Assembly (NCBI GenBank): GCA_009760855.2
Contig: WPIO01000012.1
Coordinates: forward strand, 8,180,001 to 8,244,000
Reading direction: 5' to 3'
DNA from: Cristatella mucedo
Taxonomy: Eukaryota; Bryozoa; Phylactolaemata; Cristatellidae
DNA length: 64,000 nt
Shown piece after piece: positions 1-12,410 of this stretch. The translations under genes were made by a program, and so were the position numbers. The notes below the pieces were generated by a model. That model ran no database searches and was not told where the DNA came from. It worked only from the letters and a program-made list of their open reading frames with translations. Within the stretch, counting starts at the first letter, position 1; each line of letters opens with the position of its first letter.

Positions 1-1147
1 CATCTTTGACTTACCATACCATTGTACTTCCGACGTTCTACAACCGTATCCACATCGGTCTAACTCAACAGCAAGAGTGTACATTATTAGTAAAGCTGTA
101 CAGATCTCTGCCTTAGCTATAACAGCTGACGACATCTACAGCAAAATGATATACAAACACATCATGGAATGGAGCATACACCATGCATAGCAAAAAAGGC
201 TTTGACCAACCACAGACTAATCAGCAATGCAGGTTAGTCCTTACTCGGATCCGTTATCACCGGTGGCAATTTGCAAGTCGTTAGCTGAAAACAGTTGCTC
301 CACACGGAGACCAAATGCCGACTTGCATGCTTCAAGAAAGAGGGTGAGGTTGTCCTGAAAATAAAAGAGTGTTATGCATATTGTACTGTCTGAGCCTTCG
401 ACAGAGATGAGAAATGCAGGACCATCACGGAGTTCACTAGCCTTGTCCAGCTATGGAGATGCAAAGTCTACTGGGCCTTATCAAAAGTACTGCTGAAGCA
501 AGAATGTGCAAGTCTAAATCCCTGTGCCGTGAGCAGTAGAAGCAATTTTAAAAGGCCTAGGCCTTATATTCGGTACATAAGCTAAACAGAAGCTGGCGTT
601 TGCAGAAGTGCAAAGTGCTTGTACAAAGGTGTGTAAAAAATGGTTCGTTGATGAATATGTAATTGGTAGAGAGGCAATCAGGTTTGAAATGGCATTCTAT
701 GATGATGGCAGTGTATGGAATAGGAACTCACGACTATAATCGGGGTCATTGAGGTCGGCAGATCGCCAAACAGCTGTTCCGTGAGTTAGGTACCGACGAA
801 GGCATAGCATAAATTAACTTCAAGCTTACTTTAGGGAAGATGTGACTAACAAAATCTCAGGCCACCCAAAAGGACAGTAGGCATCTTGGTAGCATCACAG
901 CCATGATCATAGATGTCAGTTGGGCGTTCGCATCTGACGTCGTCTGATACCTAACTTCAACTCCTGATACCAAAAAGAAATATTATTTATGGCCCTACAC
1001 TATGCTTGCTCCCAAGGCTGCTGATATACTTTCACACAAGTCTGACGTTGATTCTGTAATACCTCAACTATCGGGGGGGGGGGGCTGAATATGCTACATG
1101 AATATGCAGCTTGGGCTGGCACCGAATAAATAGTAACTCTGTAAATT
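1..1147. other. Non-coding stretch, nothing recognised
   Basis: No open reading frame with a recognisable domain and no repeat family shared with the rest of the window was seen here. The only notable element is a 12-base G run at 1073-1084. It is probably intronic or intergenic. Confidence 0.5.
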
Positions 1148-1880
1148 ATACAATAATAATATTAATAATACATTTAAATAGCTCCCTCAGAGCACTCAAT
1201 CTCTTTCTAGGCACTTTATATTTGCTGCAAAGGAAGCACGATCGAATGTTTAATGGTAGCATGCTCAATGACAACGAGCATAACATGATTAGGGGTGACC
1301 TGCACAGGGTCAGCATGCAAATATGTTTGACGGCAGCATGCACAGTGTCTGCAAGCATTAATCATGTAAAGGACGAACCACATGGACCCACTAATTGCTG
1401 TAATAAATAGATGTGTGTTTAGCTTCTTTTTAAATGTGGTCAAGTCAGGGGATGTCGTGACGCAAGTCGGAAGTGAGTTCCAGGCTTTGGGAGCATGCGA
1501 ACTAAAGGCACGGTCTCCAAAGGATTTGTAGTTCGTATAAGGTATAGGTAAACGATTAGATTCCAAAAAGGAAGTGGTACGATGCTTAACCGGGTGGGGG
1601 AATTGATCTGATAGGTTAGGTGAAGGCAAAGAATGAAGAGATCTAAAAGTGGGTGACAGAATCTTGAAGCCGGTGCATTACTTGACTTGAAGCCGGCGAG
1701 AAGTGGTGTGATGTGGCAACTGCTACGCTCACGACCAAAAACCCTAGCTGCTGAGTTTAGCACAAGCTGTAAGCGCCTGATTGTACAGGCCAGTAGACCA
1801 ACAAGCAGTGAGTTACAGAAGTCGAGACGGAAGGTCACAAACGCATAGACCAATTTAGATGCGGTATCCTTGTCTAAGCT
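1148..1880 (-). mobile_element. LINE F1, 5'-truncated copy
   Basis: On the minus strand this encodes the C-terminal part of the F1 reverse-transcriptase protein. Recognisable pieces are [28 protein letters not shown] and, in another frame, [18 protein letters not shown] frameshift separates the two parts, so the copy is dead. The 3' end, at low coordinates, carries the F1 hairpin (gccctcagag...ctctttctaggc in plus orientation) followed by an ATT/AAT-rich tail at 1148-1172. Upstream RT motifs A and C are missing, which is typical 5' truncation from target-primed reverse transcription. The family resembles the L2/CR1 group. Confidence 0.88.
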
Positions 1881-1904
1881 AAAATAGGTCAGATCCTCAA
1901 CGGT

Positions 1905-1975
1905 AAAAGCCTGAAAAGAGATTAAGGTCTCTTAAAATACTATACAAAAGAGCTGCTATTATTACTATTATTAAC
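1905..1975 (+). mobile_element. F1/SINE A type 3' tail remnant
   Basis: The sequence agcctgaaaagagattaagg followed by tctct and a terminal ATT-rich run (1957-1975) matches the 3' hairpin and tail shared by LINE F1 and SINE A, in plus orientation. No body remains. It lies back to back with the truncated F1 copy on its left. Confidence 0.5.
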
Positions 1976-2340
1976 ACAATTCGATACATCAAGGTCTTGA
2001 AGAAGGCTAAAGCGATCACCAAGAGACAGACAAATTTAGCACCAACTAGTGCAGAAGACCGTGGAGGACTTCTCGTTCAAAAAAATAAGAAACCTATGAT
2101 AACTTAAAGCACCAAGAATAGCGGTTGTTCCCAACCAAATACCAGTTTAGAGGGCTAAGTCCCCACTTCTGAAGTCATATTTCCCATTCATTTTGCTGCA
2201 AAAATCTGCATTTACTAATGTTTACATCGTTTTAAGTAAAACAAAAACGGTTAAGAGTTTCGAAATGATAGTCAAACTTGCATAGGCATCACAGTGTTGC
2301 TTTGCTTTAGATCTTCTCAGTGGGATAATTCTGAAAGTTT
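1976..2340. other. Spacer, nothing recognised
   Basis: I found no coding sequence, tandem repeat or recognisable repeat family between two LINE remnants. Confidence 0.4.
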
Positions 2341-4078
2341 GTGACAATGGAAACTGGTCGCCCTGCAAGCCTTTGACATCATCATTAATATGTCATTAGC
2401 CTCAGGTCATGTCCCAGCACATTTAAAAAAAGCTGTAGTCAGGCCACTTCTCAAGACAGCGACACTAGACCAAGAGAACTTGAGCAACTACCGTCCAGTC
2501 TCCCTTCTACCATTTCTTTCTACCATTCCTATCAAAGACACCGGAACGGGTCGTAGCGGACCAGCTGAACTCATACATCGAAACTTCAAACCTTGCTAGT
2601 AAGTTCCAGTCTGGCTTTAGAGCTAATCACTCTACAGAGTCAGCATTGCTTTGGGTAAACAACGACCTACTTAGGAATGCAGACATGGGTAGAGTGCCTC
2701 TGCTTGTTTTGCTCGATCTTTCGGCAGCTTTTGATACTATCGATCACAAAGTTCTGCTAGAGCGCCTCTCATCTAGCCTGGGCATCACTGGCACTGCTCT
2801 GCAATGGTTCAGGTCCTATCTCAGTGGGAGACTCCAGAGTATTGACGTGTAAGGACAAAGATCATCCGAGGTACCTCTGAAATTTGGGGTACCTCAGGGC
2901 TCTGTGCTAGGTCCGGTTCTTTTCACGGTTTATACTCTGCCTCTTGCTGATGTGATTGCCAAGCACAATCTAGGCTTTCACTTCTATGCGGATGACACTC
3001 AGTTGTACCTTTGCTTTGATCTCTCCCAGTCTTCGAGCACCTCAAATTCTCTCAACTCACTTGCTGCATGTATTGATGACATCCACACATGGATGGCAGC
3101 AAATTTTCTAAAACTAAACGATGATAAAAGTAACTTACTAGTTATGGGCAAACCCAGTGTGATTCAGAAATTGGAAAGGCTGACTTTCAAAATTGGCTCT
3201 ACCCGCATATCTCCTGTTGAATCAGCTCGAAATCTAGGTGTCATGTTCCAAAGTGACCTCTCGTTAGACGACCACATCAGCTCCACAGTCAAATCTGCCG
3301 ACTTTCAGCTACATAACATTTCTAAAATTCGGGCTTGTTTAGATAAGGATACCATGTCCAAGTTGGTCCACACATTCGTGACATCCCGTCTCGACTTCTG
3401 CAACTCACTGCTTACTGGCCTACCAGCATGTGCGATTAGGTCATTGCAGCTGGTGCAAAACTCCGAAGCTAGGCTTGTCTGTCGTGAGCGTCGCAGTTGC
3501 CACATCACACCACTTCTCGCCGACCTGCACTGGCTACCAGTCAAGCAACAGATTGACTTCAAGGTTTTGTCGCTCAATTTTAGGTCACTTCATTCTTTGG
3601 CTCCAGCCTATCTCTCAGATCTACTCCCCCACCAGGCCAACCATCGTACCACCCACTTTTCGGAATCCAACAGTCTACAAATACCTCGTACAAACCTCAA
3701 CTCCTTTGGAGACCGTGCATTTAGTTCATATGCTCCCAAAGCCTGGAACTCTCTCCCGACTTGCGTCAGAACATCTCTGGACTTGACCACATTTAAAAAG
3801 AACTTAAAAACACACCTATTTAGGATAGCATTTAGTGGGTCCCTGTGATTCGTCCTTGACGTGCTTATGTGTGCTGACACTGTGCATGCTGCCACTAACC
3901 ACATTTGCATGCTGACCCGGTGCATGTCACCCCTAACCATATTATTCATTGTGTTTGTTTTTCAAGCATGATTTTACTCACCATCCAATTGCATTTCCAT
4001 TTGCAGCAAATGTAAAGCGCCTAGAAAGAGATCGAGTTCTCTGAGGGCGCTTTATCAAGTGCATTATTATTATTAACG
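2341..4078 (+). mobile_element. LINE F1 copy with near-complete RT, inactivated
   Basis: The copy starts just upstream of the RT domain ([20 protein letters not shown]) and runs through the thumb region to the 3' UTR and tail. Visible RT motifs are LLDLSAAFDTID (motif A), [10 protein letters not shown]-type sequence around 2890-2925, [12 protein letters not shown] (motif C, catalytic DD, about 2974-3010) and the C-terminal [14 protein letters not shown]. It is broken by a frameshift near 2520-2535 and by an in-frame stop near 2850. The 3' end has the hairpin at about 4017-4050 (AGAGA/TCTCT inner stem, GCGCC/GGCGC outer stem) and an ATT tail ending about 4075. The endonuclease domain is absent, so this is a 5'-truncated insertion. 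Confidence 0.93.
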
Positions 4079-4134
4079 TAAGGGGTAGCCTGCAATTGAA
4101 TTGTGTAAGTGAAAAAATGTGAATTACATTTATA

Positions 4135-5392
4135 TGTTCACTCCTCTTCACAGTTTATATTCGCTCTCTTGCCAAAGTAATCTCCAAGTGCAATCAAGGC
4201 TTTAACATTTACGCAGACGACAAGCAGCTGTTCTTGTGCTTTTATCCTTCCCAGTGGTCGGCTCCACAAACTCTCTCAGGTCCCAAACAGCCTCTATTGC
4301 TGACATTCGCACTCAGATGGGAACAAACTTTCTCAAGTTATATGACGGCAAAACCAAATTACTAATAACAGGCCAACCAGGAAAGCCAAAGACTCAAAAT
4401 TGGCTCACTACTGTAAATCTCCTGAAGCCATTGCCCAGAATCTGGAAATCTTCTTCTAAAATGACCTGTTACTACGTGAGCACATCAGCTCCACAGTCAA
4501 ATCTACCAACTTTCACCTATGTAATACTACAAAAATGTGAGCTTGCTTGGATAAGGACACCACAGCCAAGCTGGCCCATGCATTCGTGACATCTCGACTA
4601 AACTTCTGTAACTCACTACTCACAGGTCTTCCTGCCTGTGCAATAAAACGCCTACTACAGCTGGTGCAAAACTAGGAAGCAAAGCTCGTCTGCCATAAAC
4701 GTTGCAAATTCGACATGATATCACTTCTAAAAAAATTATGTACTGGCTGCCTAACAAGCAGTGTATAGACTTCCAAAACTCTGTCACTCACTTTTAGGTC
4801 CTTTAACTTTCTTACTAGGCCTACCTATATTAATTTATTTCACATCTGGTCTCCAATTTCACCACAGCTCTTATGACTCTGGTCGATAACTGTGCCTCAA
4901 CTAACTTCATATTCACCAGAGACTGTGCCTTCAGCTACTATACTCCCAAAGCATGGAAAACTACAGACTGACACCACGTTATCTCCTGAGTTGACGACAT
5001 TAAAAAGATAAATTAAAAACCTACCTCTTACACACAGCCTTTGCTCTACCCGAGTGCATCGTCTTTTGTGTGGTTGTGCATAACGAAGTTGCACATCATG
5101 ACTAAGGGCAACAGTAAAATGTTTTGCATAGCACCCCAGAGTACTAATCTTCCTTCCAGTATGCTTTGCTTACTCATGCATGATTGAGGGCACGTTATTA
5201 AACAGGGCTCAATTACACAGCTGCCGAGAGTCTTCCGATGTTTTTGTATGCTTGCCTTGCATGATACTTAAAATGCTTTTGCATGCTCGTCTAAGCAGTA
5301 TACCTTACTTGTCACTAACTATCTGTTACTGCTTCTCTTGCAGTAAATTTTCAAAGTGCCTGAATAGAGATTAATTTCTCTTAGGGTACTAG
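4135..5392 (+). mobile_element. Old, heavily decayed LINE F1-like copy
   Basis: Nucleotide similarity to F1 begins at the region for [12 protein letters not shown] and the ADD motif (ttacgcagacgacaagcagc at about 4208-4227). It continues through MGTNFLKLYDGKTKLL and sequence matching the [10 protein letters not shown] segment. The tail at about 5348-5390 retains the AGAGATTAA...TCTCTT hairpin. Many stops and indels show it is much older than the neighbouring copy at 2341-4078. It may belong to a diverged subfamily. Confidence 0.75.
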
Positions 5393-6109
<717 letters not shown>

Positions 6110-6320
6110 CTATAAAGGTCACACAGCCAATTCATCAGGAAAGGCTCGAACCACAAAATATGGCTGGCATAGGCAACCGATGGCATCGCCAGTTGAAAAG
6201 AGATGATCTTCACTTCTGATTTGGAGGTCCAGGTTCAATGAATGACAATGACAAAAGACATTTTTTCTAGCAGTACTTAGACAACATGGTTCCCACGTCT
6301 GTGGATTATTTATAGCCTAT

Positions 6321-6470
6321 TGTACCACATTATGCTAGACTATATCTGATTTCGGTCGGATAAATTTTGCTGTACATGTCATCAAACGTCCTTTATTTTC
6401 TGCAATCGTGAAAATTTATAGAAACACTTATTCAACCAAAATTATAAATAGTCTAGCATAATGTGGTACA
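6321..6470. repeat. Inverted-repeat (MITE-like) element
   Basis: A 23-base arm at 6321-6343 (TGTACCACATTATGCTAGAC plus TAT) is repeated as its exact reverse complement at 6448-6470. The spacer is about 104 bases of AT-rich sequence. No transposase is present. It could be a short non-autonomous DNA transposon with the arms as terminal inverted repeats, or a foldback unit. It lies six bases left of the hAT-like element. Confidence 0.6.
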
Positions 6471-6476
6471 TGCAGA

Positions 6477-6731
6477 CAGTGGCGGAGCTTGAATTTCGAT
6501 TCAGTGAGCAAGACCTGCAAAATTTCAATGCAGAGAGAAAGACCAACAAAATGTTAGTGTAGGCAGAGTCTAGACTCCCAATTAATAAAAAATTATATAA
6601 CAAAGACATAGAGTTTATTCCATGCGAACTCGGCGTTGCTCATTGGGTGGAATTAAAATATAATTTTGTCATTGGTGAGGTCGTGGTGGGGGGAATAGGG
6701 GGCGACCCAGCTAGTCGCCCCTGCCCCACTG
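6477..6731 (+). mobile_element. hAT-like non-autonomous DNA element, copy 1
   Basis: The 255-base unit begins CAGTGGCGGAGC and ends GCCCCTGCCCCACTG, so its ends read CAGTGGCG and CAGTGGGG as imperfect terminal inverted repeats of the hAT type. It has no coding capacity. Its core (gcgaactcggcgttgctcat around 6626-6645) is shared with a second copy at 17140-17376, which shows it is dispersed. I could not see a clean 8-base target duplication, so the superfamily assignment is tentative. Confidence 0.45.
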
Positions 6732-9700
6732 TAGGACAGCATATGCCCAATGCCCCCTGTCCCCTTCAGGCTCGGTTATAGCAAGCAGAACTGAACTCGA
6801 TTTCACATTATACTCTGATACGTGAAGCATTAGCCGAGTTATGGAATGCACAAAGCATCAAGCTAGACTGAAAATGAAGTTGTATGAAAGTCATAAGAAT
6901 GCACCTCGACAAGCTTCATGTATTTATCCCGATCTACCAAGGTTCAACAAGTAGTGGTACAAGTCAGATATGATGCAGAGATCGGTCATTTTTTTATTTG
7001 TAGATACGTTGCTTCCAGTTTACATTTGGGTTAGACATGGCTTGTATAATTATTTTCTCTTTTAAGTGAAAGTCGTCAGAACTTCCAATCCCATTTCAAA
7101 CATGCTTCTCTTTTAAAAGGTATACTGAAAAATATTCAATTGTCGGACCAATTTTATAAGTATTTTCTTATCATTTCCCTTACACAGGTTTATTCTTTAA
7201 AGATATTTATTTAACACAACTTCTTTAGCCAACGATTTCCATAATTTCCATACATAAGTTGATCGAAAATGGCGACCCTAACTTAGATTGCTGTGGAACA
7301 AACGTGAGCAAATGCCTGAATGCAATGAAGACACACCTCTTGCCACCTTTATTGAACAATCAAGATAAAAGCCAAATACCAGTGAGTATCCCAGCTATAC
7401 TCGGTTGGTTGATATGGTAAGAATCAACGAAATACAAATTTGAAAAACCCCAAACCGAGCACCGAAGGTGACAGACGGGCTGCCTCTTGGACACGCATAA
7501 TGCAGCAACAGGCAAAATATGACAAGGGTGGATACAAATCTATTGTGAGTAGAGAAAACCATAACCCCATCAATAATGAGCAGAAACACCCTGGCTCAAA
7601 AGAATAGAGCAAAAATAAGAGAGCTCCCACAAAAAATCTGCAAAACTAACAGCTGAAAGACTCACTAAAGGCCCAAAAACCAGTGGATAACTTGAGGATG
7701 GCTAAAACCAAAACAAATAAAAAATGTGTGACTTAAACAATGGAAAGAACTAATGTAATTAATTAAGCTGTCTGGTCCCAACATGGACATTAAATAATGC
7801 ACAATACCATCGAGGACACTGAGGATACTGCAGATTTACTAATCACTATAACGAGTGCAAGAGCATCTAAAAAAATGACTGGATGACTGGCATGTAGCCA
7901 TAGCCACGGCTACTTCCCGAGGTTGGTATCCTTATCAAAATATCAGAAGCTCAGACTCAGAATTTCATTACCAGCATCCAGGATCTTTGCAACGATATTT
8001 CGAAGCTGTGCAAGTCCCAACTGCCTTCTAGTGGGTTCACCGAGACACATTGGTAAGCCTCTCCTCACATTAGCAAGCCAGTTCTGCACAGTGAGCAATG
8101 CAGCAAGCTACACATCGTCTAGGCTTGGCAGCTAGTGACCGGCCACGACGACCAATGGCATGGCAGCCACACTGCCGGTGGTCAAGCCGGTCGTGCTGCC
8201 ACCCAGAGATGAGAAATAGCTATAGCTATCTAGCTGCACAGCCTAGCTATCTAGCTGCCCATGAGCCGGTCTGAGAAAAGGCAATAGCCCCAGCTCCCCA
8301 ACTGGCTGGGTAGAGTGGAAACACTTGCCGTGAACAACGACCGCAAGCGACTTCGAGACTCCTGGACTCAATAACTACCATGTCTCAGACGGCTCTCCCA
8401 CTGCGACACACAGCCCGACTCCAACCATGGCCCCTCCAGTAAACGACAGCAGTGACATGACTAGGTACCCAAATGTCGTCGGTATTACCCTTGGTCAGTG
8501 ACTCATTCACCTAAGTCGCGAGCTTATGAACAACCTAGCAAACTGCATTCACCACAATCCTGCCCAAGTGGTTGCCCAATGTCTGTTCACGGCAGCCTCG
8601 GAGCCTATCAACTAGCCAAGGAAAAATAATGAATCTCTCCAGGTAGCAACTAATACCATGCATCTCTTGGTCTGCAAGGCATGGGTGAACCAAACTTATG
8701 TGGTTTGCCAGGAACAGTCAAGAGAGTGGCTGACTAGTTTGAGCTGCGTCAGGCATGTGCACAGGAGGATTCACGGGTAATTAAAAAAGCCCCACCTACC
8801 CAGAATAAAAAATAATAATAAGTACCATCCATCACATAGCCATTATTAAAATGTTCAAGCCTTCTGTGTGCATAAACAAAATGGGTCCATATTAAGTGCC
8901 TCATGGAAAATGGTGGCTCACATTGCTTACGAAGGGTCATTTAAACTACCATTTCAGTGCTACGAGGGTTGGGAATTAGCGACAGGCAGCAAAGAGCAGA
9001 GAGCACAATGAACTTAGCAAAACTAAACTTTATCAATGCCGTGTGTAAGTAAAAGGTCATCTCGACTAAATTATAACCAAATAGACTCTCTGAGCCAGTA
9101 ATGCATGTTCAATATATCAGCTTTTGCTTCCAAAAAGATAGCACAACGAAGATGCCCTCTCTCTGATCTCAAATGAAGGCAGCTAGTGCTGACGCTTTTT
9201 TTCTTAATACTAGTCTCGCCAAACGTAGGTGCTGCTGATTGGCCAACTTTCTTCCTCCCCCATCCCAGGTAAACAGTGACATCATCGAGCTTCTTTTTAT
9301 AATATGCATAGTAAACTTAAACCGGAGATCAATCGGTTTTGGTACACGAAGTTGTAGCAGACAGGCATCCACCAAGTACTTGCATCGCTTGAGTCCACTG
9401 TCACAACCTTTCGGTTTTCCACAGAAAAGTAACTAGTGGCCTGCTAGCTGTCGAAGCCAAGGGAACAGAAGCTGAGCATGAGTTCACTGGGAGTGGTTGG
9501 AGTCATCCATTCTGATGATGCCAAATGATTCACCGGTTAGATACGAATCCCGAACACCGAGGGGTACCGGTATCTCACTCCCTAAGCACGTACAGCTCAG
9601 TGCACACCGTCAGTTCCAATAGAGACAGTCGCTCGATCTTTTACCACTTTTAGTTGTCTATTGTGCCGAATGCCCAATAGACATGCTGCAGCCAGTATTT

Positions 9701-11264
9701 GTCCCCCTTCATCTTCCTACTAGATCCAATTACAGTGGAATCACTGGTCATGGTGAACTTATCTCCAGTGTCTGCCGTTGGCTGCCCTCCTATCGGATAC
9801 AGTTCGGGAATCTGGTCTATACGTATCCCATACACAAAGACTCACAATGTACCCCAAGTAAATCCCAAGTGTTGCCAAAGGCCTTTTATGTCAGTATGCT
9901 AGATGTAGACCCTTGAGATAGGTACTTTTGATTGCCCCTTTTCTAACTATCTTGGCCCCGAAAGAATCATTTTAAGCTTCACCCAACGACTATTCAAGGT
10001 ATCGGGCCTGCTCCCTGCTGTTATTTCCCAACTTCAGCATTGTCCCCCCCTGCATCGACTTTGCTGCATTTGGCATCGATTGCTGATCACGAAAAGTAAG
10101 GCCACAGCCTTTCGAGTGCACCACAAAAAGCTTCACGGTCACACCCACAGCATCTGCATACACGCGCTACCTGATGACGTTGGTTTCTTATCTTGTGTGA
10201 GCAATAAAAGAATTAACTGCGAATGTAGACAAGCATAGAGTCACTACAGCACATCGGTTTATGAGCCCATTATTCTTTCGCAAGTGGAACAAAGGCAGGT
10301 GAACCACTGTTGGGCCAGCAGCAAGCTACTGCTGAGGCATTCAATGCAGTGGATATTTAATATTCACGTGATCATAAAGGGTGCTCTACGATAAGCGCCA
10401 CACATCAGGTATCCGACCAAGCTGCTGACCTGGAATTCTTTTTGAAATAGATTTAATGCCACTGATTTATAGTGGCCGCAGTAAAATTTTAGGCAGTTCT
10501 CGACATTTCTAAGAGCCACAGCGTTAAAATTATTACTCATCAGAAGTACACAGCAGAAGATTGAGAGATGATTTCAAGCTTCGGTTTCTAGTGTGAGTAC
10601 CACATGCAATGCTTGTATTTTCGCTAACAGGTGAAGTGGCAAGGCTATCGCTCAGCAGCAAATTATAGCATACTTAAAACCAACCCAAAATTCTTACGAC
10701 GATGTCGATTTTGTATTTTATTACATTTTTGCTAAAGAAAAACTGAGTCATAGATCCATTAATCCAGCTGGCTGAGAGTGCACCTGCTTGGACCACTGTT
10801 ACACGGATATATGCGGCTGGGTCCTTTCTAGATCTTGCATAGTCCTTTTCTGGTAGGAAGTTTACATGGTCTGCTTGCCTTCCGGCCTGCTTAATTCTAG
10901 CGAACTATTAGCCCCACCCACAGTGTGGCCGTGGGAAAGTCGGCCAATGGCACTATCCTGCACTATCGATACAATGTCTGTTTATATACTGCCTTAAAAA
11001 CTACTGGCCCGAGCAACCACCAAGAACCTCAATGTTACTCTATCGCTTCGTCGACAGTTTACTGGTCAATTTAATCTTCTCGGTGAATGTCTTGCATGCA
11101 AGGGCAGTGACAGACATACCACTGATATTCGGTGAAATGGCTAACTGATTGGTTGTCATAGTAAAGACCGAAGTGAAACAGTGGCCAGCATCTCGGTCTT
11201 TTGGTTGGCCAGCAGCAATACGAATGCTGATGCCATAACTCTGAACACGATAAGTTTGCGATGC
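6732..11264. other. 4.5-kb non-coding stretch
   Basis: No recognisable protein or known repeat family was found on either strand. The open frames present are short (under 80 codons) and lack known motifs. Short local repeats of 'agctatctagctg' occur near 8220-8260. It is probably intron or intergenic DNA with unrecognised old repeats. Confidence 0.4.
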
Positions 11265-12065
11265 AAAACTAACTGTAACTTCACAAAGTCATAAAGACTA
11301 TGTGGGTGTTACACAGGAGAGTTTTTTTTATAGCGCACTCACAGCTTAAGCGACTTGCGGTACACATTCGGTAGCCAACAGACTTCGTCTCACGCAACAA
11401 AGAGAAAGTGGGAAGCATAGCAGAGTCAGGAGAGCAGAGTTGAGGTAGTAGGTAGCGTGGAAGTAGCAGGTCAGGACCGCTGAAAAGGATGTGCCATAGT
11501 CGGCAGCAGGAGAGTAGTTGTCGTTGTATAAGAACTCTGGAAGCGAGCTCCACAGTCTAGGACCTGCAGAGCTACAGTTTCTGTCGCCAACGGTCTTTAC
11601 GCGGAAAAATGAAACAGCTAATTTATTGTCCTCACAGGACCTGAGGGCGCGAACAGGCTGAAACTGGTGCAGCAGTTCAGCTAGATACGAAGGAGCCAAG
11701 CCGTGGCGGGCCTTGTGGGTCAGCGTAAGAACTTTCCTCTGTATCCGTTGCTCAACCGGCATCCACCCTAGCTCTTTTAGCAAAGGAAACACGTGCTCAA
11801 ACCTCCGGGACTTGAAGACTAGCCTTGCAGCCATATTCATAGTCAGCTGCAATGGCCTAGTTGCTTTCTTTGGTAGCCCAACCAAAAGGGAATTACAATA
11901 ATCAAGCCGTGGCAGAACAAAGGAGTCAGTTAAATTTTTTGCAAGCCACTGTGGAAGACATCTCCTAATCTTGGATCGGGATTGGACGTAGTGGCTAGCT
12001 GTAGAAGCAGTCTTCCAATGAAGCTTTTAAAATTTAGGCAGCTGTCGGAAACACCTAAATTTGTG
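11265..12065 (-). mobile_element. LINE F2, 3' part
   Basis: On the minus strand this encodes the C-terminal region of the F2 RT protein. Visible pieces are GLPKKATRPLQLTMNMAARL, PLLKELGWMPVEQRIQRKVL, ARHGLAPSYLAELL, and TVGDRNCSSAGPRLWSSLPE. The frame is open for 179 codons at 11346-11885. It is distinct in sequence from F1 but has the same layout (LxWLPVxxRIxxKVLxL, LAPxYL, RxWNSLP), placing it in the same broad L2/CR1-like assemblage. The 3' UTR near 11270-11345 matches the long F2 copy at 35.7 kb. The 5' end is lost upstream of the palm motifs. Confidence 0.85.
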
Positions 12066-12410
12066 TAAGGTTTCACTGGCCCAAAACTGGTGACCCTGTA
12101 GCCAATTGGGACTGTTTGAGTTGAATGGTGAAAGAAGTAGGACGGTGAAGTAAGATGGGTGGCCAATTGCAGCAATATACAGATTAGTCTGCCACTTTTA
12201 GGCTATACTGTAGCATGACGACTTTTAGGACACTGAATTGTGTAACAATTAACCTTGCTGTTGAAAGTACAGGGTCTAGCTGCTGTCGAGTGGCTATGAG
12301 CAGTACTGACAAATCATTCAGCTCCAATCAGCCGTCAAGGTAATCATCTCAAACAAAGCCAGGAAGCTACTCTGGGACACAGTACTGCCGATAGGATCAA
12401 GCCGAAACCT
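12066..12410. other. Spacer between two opposed LINE copies
   Basis: No gene or recognisable repeat. The stretch separates the minus-strand F2 copy and the plus-strand F1 copy. Confidence 0.4.

Noticed and set aside
6110-6235. tRNA-like SINE head on the minus strand (ggttcgagcc near 6147)
   Set aside because: Only a B-box-like stretch is visible. No A box, body or tail matches SINE families A, B or C.
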